A DNA stretch of 64,000 nucleotides from Aureivirga sp. CE67. Its GTDB lineage: Bacteria; Bacteroidota; Bacteroidia; Flavobacteriales; Flavobacteriaceae. This document shows, piece after piece, positions 1 to 8,921 of the stretch (positions are counted from its first letter, which is position 1; every line of letters begins with the position of its first letter). Below the pieces are notes generated by a model that was not told the DNA's origin, did not search any database, and saw nothing but the letters and a program-made list of their open reading frames with translations. Both the position numbers and the translations under genes were made by a program. Location: contig NZ_JADOTV010000006.1 of assembly GCF_015767245.1 (NCBI RefSeq), positions 150,908-214,907 on the forward strand, read 5' to 3'.

Positions 1-156
1 AAATAAATTTAGAAAAAAAAATAAAATGTAATTTTTCTTATCCTTTTAAAGAGAATTGGACATTAAAAATTAAATAACAAATTCATTTTAAAATTATTTA
101 ATATAAAATGAAAAAGTGAATTTAGACTATGAAAATAAAAACCAAAAATAAATTAT

Positions 157-828
157 ATGACAAGGCAAGAACATCTAAAATTCTGCGAAAGATGTATACA
201 TAGAAAATTAAATTTAAAAATTGGATTGGTATGTGATTTAACTGATAAACATGCTGATTTTGAAAAAGAGTGTGAAAACTTTGAATTAGATACAATAATA
301 GCTGAATCTTTGGATTCAGAAGAAATATTAGATTTTAATAGAAGAGGTTCACGTATACCAACAAAAGAATATCAGAAGCTCCTTCAAGAACAAAATTTTT
401 CTTTTGGTTTTATAGCTTCATTTATTGTTGGTTTTTTCTGTGCAATTCTTTGGGCTTTAATTTCTTTTAAAACGGGATTTACTATTGGGTTTATGGCTAT
501 AGGAGTAGGAGCTGCTGTAGGATTTGCGAATAGAATCTTTGGAAAAGGAATGGAACCTAAATTTGGATTAATGGGAGCTATAATAGCTATTTTTAGTTGT
601 ACTTTAGGAAAATACTTTAGTGTTTTAGTAATTGCTTCAAGATATAGTGGCTATGAATTTATTGATGGAATTTTTCTTTTTTCTCCTTTAGAAATTATTA
701 ATGTAATTATCGATGATTTTGGATTAGTCGATTTACTTTTTTATCTTCTAGCAGGAACAGAAGGATATAAATTATCATTCCGAAAGTTCACAGAAAAACA
801 AATTTTTGAAATGACTCAAACGAAATAA
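157..828 (+). CDS. Membrane protein with N-terminal Cys cluster
   Basis: 223-aa protein not recognised as a named family. The first 40 residues are hydrophilic and carry four cysteines spaced C-x2-C-x12-C-x12-C (C10, C13, C26, C39), which suggests a small zinc-binding module. Two or three hydrophobic segments follow (roughly residues 83-125 and 135-160), the middle ones glycine and alanine rich, so the protein should sit in the inner membrane with the Cys module in the cytoplasm. The start is the first ATG of the open frame. The stop codon forms the base of a long bidirectional terminator shared with the convergent alcohol dehydrogenase gene. Function unknown. Confidence 0.75.
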   Translation: MTRQEHLKFCERCIHRKLNLKIGLVCDLTDKHADFEKECENFELDTIIAESLDSEEILDFNRRGSRIPTKEYQKLLQEQNFSFGFIASFIVGFFCAILWALISFKTGFTIGFMAIGVGAAVGFANRIFGKGMEPKFGLMGAIIAIFSCTLGKYFSVLVIASRYSGYEFIDGIFLFSPLEIINVIIDDFGLVDLLFYLLAGTEGYKLSFRKFTEKQIFEMTQTK

Positions 829-893
829 AACAATATATAAAACAAAAGCATATTGAAATTTCCCAATATGCTTTTGTTTTATATATTGTTTTA
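826..893. terminator. Bidirectional terminator with perfect 30-bp stem
   Basis: Perfect inverted repeat: 826-855 pairs with 864-893 around an 8-nt loop. It lies between two convergent genes and contains the TAA stop of the upstream plus-strand gene. A/T-rich flanks supply a U tract in both directions. Confidence 0.85.
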
Positions 894-895
894 AT

Positions 896-1915
896 TTAAA
901 TCGTTACCACAATTCTTCCATCAATCTGACCTTTCTCCATTTTTTCAAAAATCTCATTGATATTGTCTAATTTATCCATATGATAATGCGATTTTACTTT
1001 CCCATCTGCAGCAAATTGTAAAGATTCTTCCAAGTCTAAACGTGTTCCAACAATTGATCCTCTAACTGTTTTTCTATTTAAAACGGTATCAAAAATTGGT
1101 AAAGGAAAATCTCCAGGAGGAAGACCAACTAAACTCATAGTACCTTTTCTAGAAAGCATTCCAAAACCTTGTGAAAATGAAGAAGTTCCAACAGCTGTTA
1201 CAAGCACACCATCTGCACCGCCCATTTCTCCAAGAATAGCGATCGGATCTTGATTTTTAGCATTAATAGTTAACTGTGCACCTAAATCTTTTGCTAATCT
1301 AAGTTTATCATCATTAATATCAACAGCAATTACATTCATTCCCATTGCTTTTGCATATTGAACAGCCAAATGTCCTAAACCACCAATTCCTGAAATTACA
1401 ACCGTTTGTCCTGGTCGAACTTCTGTTTCTTTTAAACCTTTATAAACAGTAACTCCTGCACAAAGAATAGGAGCAGCAGGAGCGAACTCTAATCCATCAG
1501 GTAATTTACCTACATAATTTGGATCGGCCATTACATATTCAGCAAAACCTCCATTGACACTATATCCAGTATTTTGTTGTTGTAAACAAAGTGTTTCCCA
1601 ACCAGAATAACAATATTTACAATGTCCACAAGCAGTATGTAGCCAAGGAACACCAACACGGTCTCCTTCTTTTACACTTGTCACACCTTCACCAACTTCT
1701 GCCACATAACCAACTCCTTCATGTCCAGGGATAAACGGTGGGTTTGGTTTTACGGGCCAGTCTCCATTTGCAGCGTGTAAATCTGTATGACAGACTCCAC
1801 TAGCTTCTACTTTTACAATGATTTTTCCGGGTTGCACTTCTGGTTTATCCACTTGACAAATGTCTAATGGTTTTCCAAACTCACGAACTACCGCAGCTTT
1901 CATTTTTGCACACAT
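896..1915 (-). CDS. adhP: Zinc-dependent alcohol dehydrogenase (AdhP-like)
   Basis: 339-aa medium-chain dehydrogenase/reductase, expected to oxidise primary alcohols or reduce aldehydes with NAD(H) in the cytoplasm. Visible features are the catalytic zinc ligands C42 (motif GVCHTDLH) and H65-E66 (PGHEGVG), the structural zinc site with four cysteines at 96, 99, 102 and 110 (CGHCKYC...C), and a Rossmann glycine motif GIGGLGH near residue 176. Length is typical of propanol-preferring AdhP. The first ATG (1915) gives a four-residue extension; the family usually begins at the second ATG (1903, MKAAVV), which may be the true start. The gene stands alone and ends in the shared terminator at 826-893. 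Confidence 0.93.
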   Translation of the reverse strand: MCAKMKAAVVREFGKPLDICQVDKPEVQPGKIIVKVEASGVCHTDLHAANGDWPVKPNPPFIPGHEGVGYVAEVGEGVTSVKEGDRVGVPWLHTACGHCKYCYSGWETLCLQQQNTGYSVNGGFAEYVMADPNYVGKLPDGLEFAPAAPILCAGVTVYKGLKETEVRPGQTVVISGIGGLGHLAVQYAKAMGMNVIAVDINDDKLRLAKDLGAQLTINAKNQDPIAILGEMGGADGVLVTAVGTSSFSQGFGMLSRKGTMSLVGLPPGDFPLPIFDTVLNRKTVRGSIVGTRLDLEESLQFAADGKVKSHYHMDKLDNINEIFEKMEKGQIDGRIVVTI

Positions 1916-2005
1916 ATTTATATAAATTTTACTATTTACTCTAAGTTACTAAATATTAAAATTTTATGTGTGATTTTTAAGCTTTCTTAACGCTGTGTTT
2001 TTTAT

Positions 2006-2455
2006 TTATTGCGCATAATTTCTTTCTAGTGCTTCCACAATTATTTGATGATCTTCTTCATCACTTAATCCAGAAACAGTAATGACTGCAACCATACCAG
2101 CATTTTTAACGAAAATAGGTATAGCACCACCTTTTGCTAAATAATCTTTTTCATCTAAAGCAAATGTTTCACTTAAAGTCATATTACCATTTTTCAAATC
2201 GTGTTTTACACTCAAAGAACTTTCTTCAAAATGTTTGGCAATATTTGATTTTCTTCGCATCCAATTATGTTTATCAGCAGGAAGGTTATTATCTACATAT
2301 GAAAATACAATATGATTTAATCGTTCAATTTGTATTGCAATATTTTTATTTTTTTCCTTTGCTAGTTTTAAAATATCAAGTCCAAGTTTTAAACCTATTC
2401 GATTATCAAATTGATTTAACTCTATTTTTTTTAGTATTTTTTGATTAGTTTCCAT
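2006..2455 (-). CDS. UPF0303 / heme-degrading-domain (DUF336-like) protein
   Basis: 149-aa cytoplasmic protein matching the UPF0303 (yeast YBR137W-like) pattern: an N-terminal helix with FDNRIGLKLGLDIL, a central NWMRRKSNIAKHFEESS segment, a glycine-rich GGAIPIFVKNAGMVAVITVSG strand region near the C terminus, then DHQIIVEAL. This is the conserved fold of the HbpS/GlcG-like heme-binding superfamily, but the biochemical role of UPF0303 proteins is not settled. The start is the only reasonable ATG. The gene is probably a single transcription unit, with 90 bp separating it from the downstream dehydrogenase. Confidence 0.8.
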   Translation of the reverse strand: METNQKILKKIELNQFDNRIGLKLGLDILKLAKEKNKNIAIQIERLNHIVFSYVDNNLPADKHNWMRRKSNIAKHFEESSLSVKHDLKNGNMTLSETFALDEKDYLAKGGAIPIFVKNAGMVAVITVSGLSDEEDHQIIVEALERNYAQ

Positions 2456-2560
2456 TTTTTAAGTTTTTGTTTTTAGGAACAATATAATAATTTTTTAAGC
2501 TAAAAATAGGAAGATTAAATGAAAGAATAGAATACTTATAACTTTTAAAAATTTGACACA

Positions 2561-2592
2561 AAAAAACCGAAAGCACTACACTTTCGGTTTTT
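2561..2592 (-). terminator. Rho-independent terminator after the M1 peptidase
   Basis: AAAAACCGAAAG (2562-2573) pairs with CTTTCGGTTTTT (2581-2592) around a 7-nt loop. It lies about 20 bp past the stop of the minus-strand gene at 2613. Confidence 0.8.
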
Positions 2593-2612
2593 ATTTATGA
2601 ATTAAAATTCAA

Positions 2613-4868
2613 TTATTTTTTACTGTTTTTAAACTCTTCAAATTTAGAAGGTTTTGCATTTGGCCAACTATTGTTAGACTCATCAATATCTGCTAATTCA
2701 TTTTCTGGATCTACAGTGATTGATTTAATCTTTTTATCAAATCCAAATACTTTCATTACTTCTTTATCATTGAATCTCCAGATTTGAGCTGGGAATTGCT
2801 TACGCTCTTTTGTTCCATCTTCAAATTCGAACTCAACGATAATTGGCATTACTAATCCTCCAGGTTTAGAGAAAGTAACTTCGTAGATATATTTTGCAGA
2901 AGTTAACTCAGCTTTAGCTTCTTCATCTAAATGCTCGTTGATGTGTCCTGAAAGAACAGTATAATCTTCTGGCTCAACACTTTTTAAGTTTTCGTCAAAA
3001 ACTTCACTCTTTTCATTTACTAAGAATAAAGCAGGACCAAATTGCTCTGGTGTAATTCCATATCTTTTAGCTAATTCTAAAGCTTCAGGAGTTGGTTTAT
3101 CTGTTACATAGAATAAGTTTACATCTTTAATTGCAATATCATTCCAGTCAGTAGTATAGAACCATCCTCTCCAGAACCAGTCTAAATCAAATGCTGAAGC
3201 ATCTTCCATTGTTCTAAAGAAATCAGCTGGAGAAGGGTGCTTAAACATCCATCTTCTAGCATAAGTTCTGAAAGCAAAATCAAACAATTCTTCTCCCATG
3301 ATTGATTTACGTAACATCCATAAACCAGCAGCAGGCTTCGCATAAGCATTTGAACCAAATTGGTAAATGTTATTTGATTGTGTCATGATCGGAGAAATTC
3401 TACTTTGATCTCCTCCCATATAACCAACAACACCTGAAGGTAGGCTTCTCACAGGGAAGTTTGGATCGTACTCGTATTCAGCTAACATTTCAACGAAAGA
3501 GTTGATTCCTTCATCCATCCAAGTCCAACGACGCTCATCAGAGTTTACAATCATTGGGAAGAAGTTATGTCCAACCTCGTGAACAATTACACCAATCATT
3601 CCATATTTTACTCTATCAGAATAAGTTCCATCAGGCTTTGGACGACCATAGTTGAAACAAATCATTGGATATTCCATTCCTTGTCTTCTAGCGTGAACAG
3701 AGATAGCCTTGTGGTAAGGATAATCAAATGTCATTCTAGAATAAGTTTTTAAAGTTTGAGCAACAACTCTTGTAGAATGCTCTTCCCATAATGGATTTCC
3801 TTCTTTAGAGAATAAAGAATAAGCCATTACAGTTTTTCCGTTTACGTCAACAGCCATAGCATCCCACATAAATTTACGAGAAGTAGCAAAAGCAAAATCT
3901 CTTACATTTTGTGCTTTGAAATGCCAAGTTTTAGTTTTTTTAGAACGTCCTTTTTCAGCCTCTAAAGCTTCTTCTGGAGTTACGATATACATTGGATTAT
4001 CAAAAGTTTTTTGTGCTTTTTCAAATCTTTTGTATTGCTTTTTAGATAATAATTTTTTTGTGTTTTGTAAAACTCCAGTTGCATTCATCACGTGATCTGC
4101 AGGAACTGTAATGTTTACATCATAATCACCAAATTCTAAAGCGAATTCTCCACGTCCCCAAAACTGTAAATTTTGCCAACCTTCAATATCACTATAAACA
4201 GCTAATCTTGGGAAGAACTGAGCGATTACATAAATATTATTTCCGCTTTCGAATGGCTCGTATCCAGAACGACCACCTTCTGCGATGTAGTTATTTATAT
4301 TGTACCACCATTTGATAGAAAATTCATAAGTTTCTCCTTGTAATAATGGTTTTGGAAGATTAATACGCATCATTGTACGATTAATCATATAAGAAACGTC
4401 TTTTCCGTTTACATCCTTTACATGTTCGATATTAAATCCGCCATCAAACTTGTGTCCCATGATTTTTTTAGTGAAATCTTCTGGACTATAAACCGTATTC
4501 ACACCTTCTGATCTTTGGTCAGGAGATTGAGAATCTTTAGCTCTTACGTTTTGGTCTAATTGTACCCAAAGGTATTCTAAAGGATCTTGTGAATTATTGT
4601 GATAAGTAATGTTTTCCTCACCATAAAGACGATTTTTATCTTCGTCTAATCTAAGGTTCATTACATAATCTACTTTTTGTTGTGTATAGTGTGCTCCTGG
4701 AGCTCCAGAACCAGTTCTATACATATTTGGAGTAGGTAATACGTCGTCTAGTTGTTTGAATTTACTCGTGTTGTAATGTCCCTTTTTTTCTTGATTTTCT
4801 GCCTCTTGCGCGAACATAGAAGAAGAAATCAAAAGAAGAGATAATAATGATTTTGTGAATCTTCTCAT
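2613..4868 (-). CDS. M1-family zinc metallopeptidase, exported
   Basis: 751-aa protein with a cleavable signal peptide (about 20 residues ending SSMFAQ), so it acts in the periplasm or at the cell surface. The gluzincin active site is complete: HEVGH at residues 430-434 and the third zinc ligand E453 in WMDEG, giving HExxH-x18-E. The N-terminal half is the beta-rich domain typical of M1 aminopeptidases; a beta-sandwich tail follows. There is no obvious T9SS sorting domain at the C terminus. A gene for a DUF6702 protein lies directly upstream on the same strand, a pairing common in this group, so the two are probably co-transcribed. Likely substrates are peptides; the exact specificity cannot be read. 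Confidence 0.93.
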   Translation of the reverse strand: MRRFTKSLLSLLLISSSMFAQEAENQEKKGHYNTSKFKQLDDVLPTPNMYRTGSGAPGAHYTQQKVDYVMNLRLDEDKNRLYGEENITYHNNSQDPLEYLWVQLDQNVRAKDSQSPDQRSEGVNTVYSPEDFTKKIMGHKFDGGFNIEHVKDVNGKDVSYMINRTMMRINLPKPLLQGETYEFSIKWWYNINNYIAEGGRSGYEPFESGNNIYVIAQFFPRLAVYSDIEGWQNLQFWGRGEFALEFGDYDVNITVPADHVMNATGVLQNTKKLLSKKQYKRFEKAQKTFDNPMYIVTPEEALEAEKGRSKKTKTWHFKAQNVRDFAFATSRKFMWDAMAVDVNGKTVMAYSLFSKEGNPLWEEHSTRVVAQTLKTYSRMTFDYPYHKAISVHARRQGMEYPMICFNYGRPKPDGTYSDRVKYGMIGVIVHEVGHNFFPMIVNSDERRWTWMDEGINSFVEMLAEYEYDPNFPVRSLPSGVVGYMGGDQSRISPIMTQSNNIYQFGSNAYAKPAAGLWMLRKSIMGEELFDFAFRTYARRWMFKHPSPADFFRTMEDASAFDLDWFWRGWFYTTDWNDIAIKDVNLFYVTDKPTPEALELAKRYGITPEQFGPALFLVNEKSEVFDENLKSVEPEDYTVLSGHINEHLDEEAKAELTSAKYIYEVTFSKPGGLVMPIIVEFEFEDGTKERKQFPAQIWRFNDKEVMKVFGFDKKIKSITVDPENELADIDESNNSWPNAKPSKFEEFKNSKK

Positions 4869-4936
4869 GAAAGTTAGTAATATATTTAGTTGAAGCTCCG
4901 AAAATAAATATTTTTTTCGTTGTTAAGATATTTTTA

Positions 4937-5455
4937 TTAAAAATTTAACAATCCTTTAGCTTCGTTTTTAGTTAAGTGAAATGTTTTGTCTATTCCGTTA
5001 ATTTTCAGTTTGATAATATTTCTTTGTTCTGGATATGTTTCCATAATCGCAGTATTCTTGATCTCAAAAGATTTTATTTCATCTTTAAAAGGAATCTCTA
5101 AAAAGAAAAATACCAAATCTGCGTCATATTTTTTACCAATAAAGATAAAATCTTGCTTTTTTCCATTTACAATAATCTCAATATTTTCTGTTAAATATTG
5201 CTTCATCAAATCTTCGGCGTTTTCCACTTCTTCAGGGGTAGCTAATTCCACTTCTTTTTTGTGGATATTTTCAAGTGAAAGTTCCAAATCATCAATAAAA
5301 GCTCTTGAGATTATTTCAAAACTTTTAGTCTTAGAATTATAATCAATCTCCGTCAATGCTATATAATACTTATGAAAAGCAAAGGATGAAAGACTGAAAA
5401 TAACCAAGATTAAAAGTCCAATATTTTTTATTTTATTCATGTTTATATACTTCAT
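4937..5455 (-). CDS. DUF6702 family exported protein
   Basis: 172-aa protein with an N-terminal hydrophobic signal (GLLILVIFSLSSFAF) followed by the family signature HKYYIALTEIDYN and AFIDDLELSLE. DUF6702 proteins are about 160-170 aa, so this one is full length. Function is unknown, but the gene is repeatedly found beside the M1 peptidase seen immediately downstream here (68 bp apart), which suggests a shared role at the envelope. Two in-frame ATGs are possible, at 5455 and 5440; the second gives a more conventional signal peptide. Confidence 0.8.
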   Translation of the reverse strand: MKYINMNKIKNIGLLILVIFSLSSFAFHKYYIALTEIDYNSKTKSFEIISRAFIDDLELSLENIHKKEVELATPEEVENAEDLMKQYLTENIEIIVNGKKQDFIFIGKKYDADLVFFFLEIPFKDEIKSFEIKNTAIMETYPEQRNIIKLKINGIDKTFHLTKNEAKGLLNF

Positions 5456-5498
5456 ATGTCTTTTGCAAATGTAATGATTTAGACAAAAAATATACAGA

Positions 5499-7409
5499 TT
5501 ACTTACAATTTAAACTTTCTGTATAATTCGTATCACAATATTGAATTTCTTCTTTCAAATTCTCCAATTTAGACTCTAATAATGATTTATAATCAAGAAG
5601 TTTGATAGAAGACTCTAATTTAGAAATATCTTCATTCACGATTTCTTTAAACTCATCAATCAAAATAATGATTCGATCCAGTTCACTTTTGATAAAAATA
5701 TCTGTTTCTGTAGCTTTTTTATTTAAGTTAACAGATTTGATGAAACTAGTATAACAATCTTTTTTTCTAATAAATGAAAATAAATCACGACGTGATTTTT
5801 TCTTTATACTAATTAATTCTTCACGTTTTCCTCTAAGGTTTTTTCTTTTTATTTTATCCTCAAAAATTTCTAGCGTTGGACGAACTTTTTCTTCACAAAC
5901 TTTACATTTCGAAATATTGATTTGTTCTGTCAAAATATGAAATTGCTCAATAGTTTCTTCCGTCACATTTCCATTTACCAAAGGAACCAACATCAGTCGA
6001 TATTTATTTTTTTGAAGAGCTTCCTCAATTTTGTCAATAGAATTTACAATTTCATCATAATCAGCCGTATTCTTTTTGATGTTTGGAAGTTTTAATAAAT
6101 AAAGAATATTCAGATAATTTTCTAGTGTTTCATTGCTTTCATAAACCAATTCTTTATTTTTTGTAATTTGGTTTAAAGTCAAAGTAAATGTTTTTACATC
6201 TTTAAGCTCTGCATACTTTTCTAAATACTGATTTGCTAAAGAAATCAACTCTCTATAACGAGGTGAAAAATCATTTTGGTAAGAAGAATTGTTTTCATAA
6301 ATCGCATTGTTTTCTTCTAAAATTTTCAATAAAGTTCTATAAGAAGACATTACTGTAAATAAATTTAATTCTTTACTAGCAATCGTCGCTTTTTTATATT
6401 CTCTAGAAAATAAATTCACATTTTTCTTAAAATCTAAAAAGGCAACATAAAAATCTAAAAGCTTCTTTTGTTGTTCGCAAACTTTCTCGGTATTGATTTT
6501 TTTGTTACAATCTTCCATGATTCTAGTTTCGTAATTTTTCACAAAATCAGAATCAATTTTATCTCCTAAAACTGCAGGCGGAACATATTTCGAACGATAA
6601 TTAATTACAATAAAATAAGGAATTCCACGAATGTTTAATTCTTTACTAAGTTTTGCAATGTTCAACTCTTCAGACTTATTTCCATCATAAATTCTTTGTA
6701 CATATTTATTTAATTTATTCTGAACTTCTTTTAATTTTCTAATATTTAAAGAATTAAAAGTGTAAACTTTGATTGAATGTGGTTTCTTTTCAAAATTAGT
6801 GTCATTATAAAGATTAATTGAAGAACGGAAAGTATATTGCTTTTTCGAAAAACTTTGTTTGAAAAATTTCCCCAATTCACCTAATAAATTCATGATTCCA
6901 AAACTAGGTTCTGGCGCACTTGAAATATTAATCAATTGATCCGAAATAGATCGAAGAAATTTATTTCTATTACTATCTGTTACTATAAATCCATCAATAT
7001 CCGCATTTACAACTCCATTTGTTTTTGCCAAAGGATAATCATCAAGCAAACGAATTTTCTCATTTCTTTCATAATGAAGTTTAGTAATATTATTTTTTCT
7101 ATCAGAATCTATTTGATAACTATAAAGCGGATACACAAGATTACTTCCTTTTGAATCAAAATAATTTGGTAAAGTAGCTGTAAGCGTTAAATGTTCCACT
7201 TTTTCTCCTTTATTTTTCTTTGTACGAACAAGGTTTATAAAAGACCCTTCATTATATAAATAAAAATCGGTGGTAAGAAATTGCCATTCTTCAGAAAAAT
7301 TAAAACCAAAATAAGCATCGTGTACTAGTTTCGTTGTAATTTTTCCTGCCTGCGCATTTAAAAAATTTATATTTAATAATAGTAATAAATAGAGTAAAAT
7401 TTTTTTCAT
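5499..7409 (-). CDS. Large exported protein of unknown function
   Basis: I place the start at the ATG at 7409, giving 636 aa beginning MKKILLYLLLLLNINFLNAQ, a clear signal peptide. An ATG at 7511 lies upstream in the same frame, but a good promoter (7467-7497) sits between the two, so the longer form would start before the transcript. After the signal comes a mixed region of about 270 residues, then a long Lys/Glu/Asn-rich helical region with predicted coiled-coil character (residues ~320-630). A CKVC pair lies near residue 505. There is no T9SS tag. I recognise no family. It is divergently transcribed from the SGNH/PKD gene. Confidence 0.8.
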   Translation of the reverse strand: MKKILLYLLLLLNINFLNAQAGKITTKLVHDAYFGFNFSEEWQFLTTDFYLYNEGSFINLVRTKKNKGEKVEHLTLTATLPNYFDSKGSNLVYPLYSYQIDSDRKNNITKLHYERNEKIRLLDDYPLAKTNGVVNADIDGFIVTDSNRNKFLRSISDQLINISSAPEPSFGIMNLLGELGKFFKQSFSKKQYTFRSSINLYNDTNFEKKPHSIKVYTFNSLNIRKLKEVQNKLNKYVQRIYDGNKSEELNIAKLSKELNIRGIPYFIVINYRSKYVPPAVLGDKIDSDFVKNYETRIMEDCNKKINTEKVCEQQKKLLDFYVAFLDFKKNVNLFSREYKKATIASKELNLFTVMSSYRTLLKILEENNAIYENNSSYQNDFSPRYRELISLANQYLEKYAELKDVKTFTLTLNQITKNKELVYESNETLENYLNILYLLKLPNIKKNTADYDEIVNSIDKIEEALQKNKYRLMLVPLVNGNVTEETIEQFHILTEQINISKCKVCEEKVRPTLEIFEDKIKRKNLRGKREELISIKKKSRRDLFSFIRKKDCYTSFIKSVNLNKKATETDIFIKSELDRIIILIDEFKEIVNEDISKLESSIKLLDYKSLLESKLENLKEEIQYCDTNYTESLNCK

Positions 7410-7466
7410 ATACTGTTGATTATTTTGAAAAGCGATGCGAATATCAGAACACTTTTGTAAAAAAGA

Positions 7467-7497
7467 CAAATCTACCGTAAAACTTGAATATTGCAAA
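7467..7497 (-). promoter_or_regulatory. Bacteroidetes-type promoter for the 5499-7409 gene
   Basis: On the minus strand, -33 TTTG (7497-7494) and -7 TAGATTTG (7474-7467) are 19 bp apart, matching TTTG-N19-TAnnTTTG. Transcription would begin near 7460, about 50 nt before the chosen ATG. Confidence 0.55.
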
Positions 7498-7601
7498 TTT
7501 TCTTTATTCATTTGTAGAATCTATTAACATTAATTTTTTTCTTTTTTAGAAAAACTCGTTTAAACATCACATAAGTGTTAAACGAAAAAAACATCTATTT
7601 T

Positions 7602-8855
7602 ATGAAACATTTTTACACTTTTTTTGTAATCGCTTTATTTTCAGTGGTTACAAGCTTTTCGCAAGAAAACAAAATTTTATTTATCGGAAACAGTTATACG
7701 AATTATAACAATTTACCAAATCTTGTAAATGAAATGGCTACTTCTACAGGTATTGAAGCAACTATAGAAATGCATGCTCCAGGCGGTACAAGATTTATGA
7801 ATCATGCACAGTCAGCACAAACTTTAGCAAAAATTAATTCAGACCAATGGGATTATGTTGTACTTCAGGCACAAAGTCAAGAACCATCTTGGGGAGATCA
7901 GCAAGTAGCTGATGAAGTTTTTCCTTATGCAGAAATTTTATGTAATCAAATTAGAGAAAATAATGCTTGTTCAAGACCAGTATTTTTCACAACATGGGGA
8001 AGAGAAAATGGAGATGCTGCAAATTGTCAATATGTTCCAGAAGTTTGTACTTTCGAAGGAATGAACAATCAGTTGATCAATAATTATACAATTATGGCAA
8101 ATGATAATGAAGGATTTATTTCTCCTGTAGCTGTTGTTTGGGCAAGTATTCGTGAGAATTACCCAGAATATGAGTTGTATACAGCTGATGAATCGCATCC
8201 TTCATTGACAGGTTCTTATTTGGCTGCTTGTACTTTTTACACGATTTTATTTCAACAAGATCCAACTGCAGTGACTTTTAACTCAACTTTAGATGCAGAA
8301 GTTACAGCAAATATTAAAACAACAGTTAAAGAATTAGTTTTTGAAGATTTAGAAAATTGGAATGTAAATATTTATAGTCCTGTTGCAAATTTTGTTTATA
8401 CAGAAAATGAAAATAATGAAGTTGTTTTTACAAATAATTCAGGTTTAAGTGAAAATTATTCTTGGGATTTTGGTGATGGTTCTGAAGTTTCGACAGAAGA
8501 AAATCCTACGCACGTATTTGTAGAAGCAGGAACTTATACCGTAACTCTTACTGCTGAAAAATGTGGAGAAACAAGTACTTCTTCAATTGAAATTGTTATT
8601 GAAGAAACTTTAAGTGTTGAGGAATTAAATCAAAATAAAATAAAAGTTTTCCCAACTCAAATAGTCGATAAATTGAATGTTCAAGGAATGCAATTTTCAG
8701 ACAAAATCATTATTCATAATACTTTAGGAAAAATCATTTATAAAAATGATAAAGTAGAAGAAATTGATTTTAGAAAGTTTTCAAATGGAATTTATTATAT
8801 CAAAATAGTTTCTCAGAACAATGAAGAGCAAACTTTTAAAGTAATAAAAGAATAA
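7602..8855 (+). CDS. T9SS-exported SGNH-like hydrolase with PKD domain
   Basis: 417 aa from the ATG at 7602; the nine extra upstream codons lack a reason to be used. Order of parts: signal peptide (ending TSFSQ), an SGNH/DUF4886-like domain starting ILFIGNSYTNYNN with the nucleophile serine in GNSYT and a late DESHPS block holding the probable catalytic Asp/His, a PKD domain (SWDFGDGSEVSTEENPTHVF) near residues 290-340, and a C-terminal type A sorting domain (KVFPTQ...NGIYYIKI...FKVIKE). The protein should cross the outer membrane through T9SS and be surface-attached or released, probably as an esterase or carbohydrate-active hydrolase. The substrate is unknown. Confidence 0.85.
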   Translation: MKHFYTFFVIALFSVVTSFSQENKILFIGNSYTNYNNLPNLVNEMATSTGIEATIEMHAPGGTRFMNHAQSAQTLAKINSDQWDYVVLQAQSQEPSWGDQQVADEVFPYAEILCNQIRENNACSRPVFFTTWGRENGDAANCQYVPEVCTFEGMNNQLINNYTIMANDNEGFISPVAVVWASIRENYPEYELYTADESHPSLTGSYLAACTFYTILFQQDPTAVTFNSTLDAEVTANIKTTVKELVFEDLENWNVNIYSPVANFVYTENENNEVVFTNNSGLSENYSWDFGDGSEVSTEENPTHVFVEAGTYTVTLTAEKCGETSTSSIEIVIEETLSVEELNQNKIKVFPTQIVDKLNVQGMQFSDKIIIHNTLGKIIYKNDKVEEIDFRKFSNGIYYIKIVSQNNEEQTFKVIKE

Positions 8856-8880
8856 ATATCATAACAATTTAAAAATACTA

Positions 8881-8917
8881 AATATCACGATTATTGATTT
8901 AAAATAATCGTGATATT
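8881..8917. terminator. Bidirectional terminator between convergent genes
   Basis: AATATCACGATTATT (8881-8895) is perfectly complementary to 8903-8917 and is followed by a T run. It serves the SGNH gene and the convergent ceramidase-like gene. Confidence 0.85.
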
Positions 8918-8921
8918 TTTT

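Noticed and set aside
2134..2448. Plus-strand ORF of 104 codons
   Set aside because: It is antisense to the UPF0303 gene, whose motifs are clear, and has no recognisable content.
4986..5342. Plus-strand ORF of 118 codons
   Set aside because: Antisense to the DUF6702 gene; its hydrophobic and serine-rich content is what the antisense of Lys/Glu-rich coding yields.
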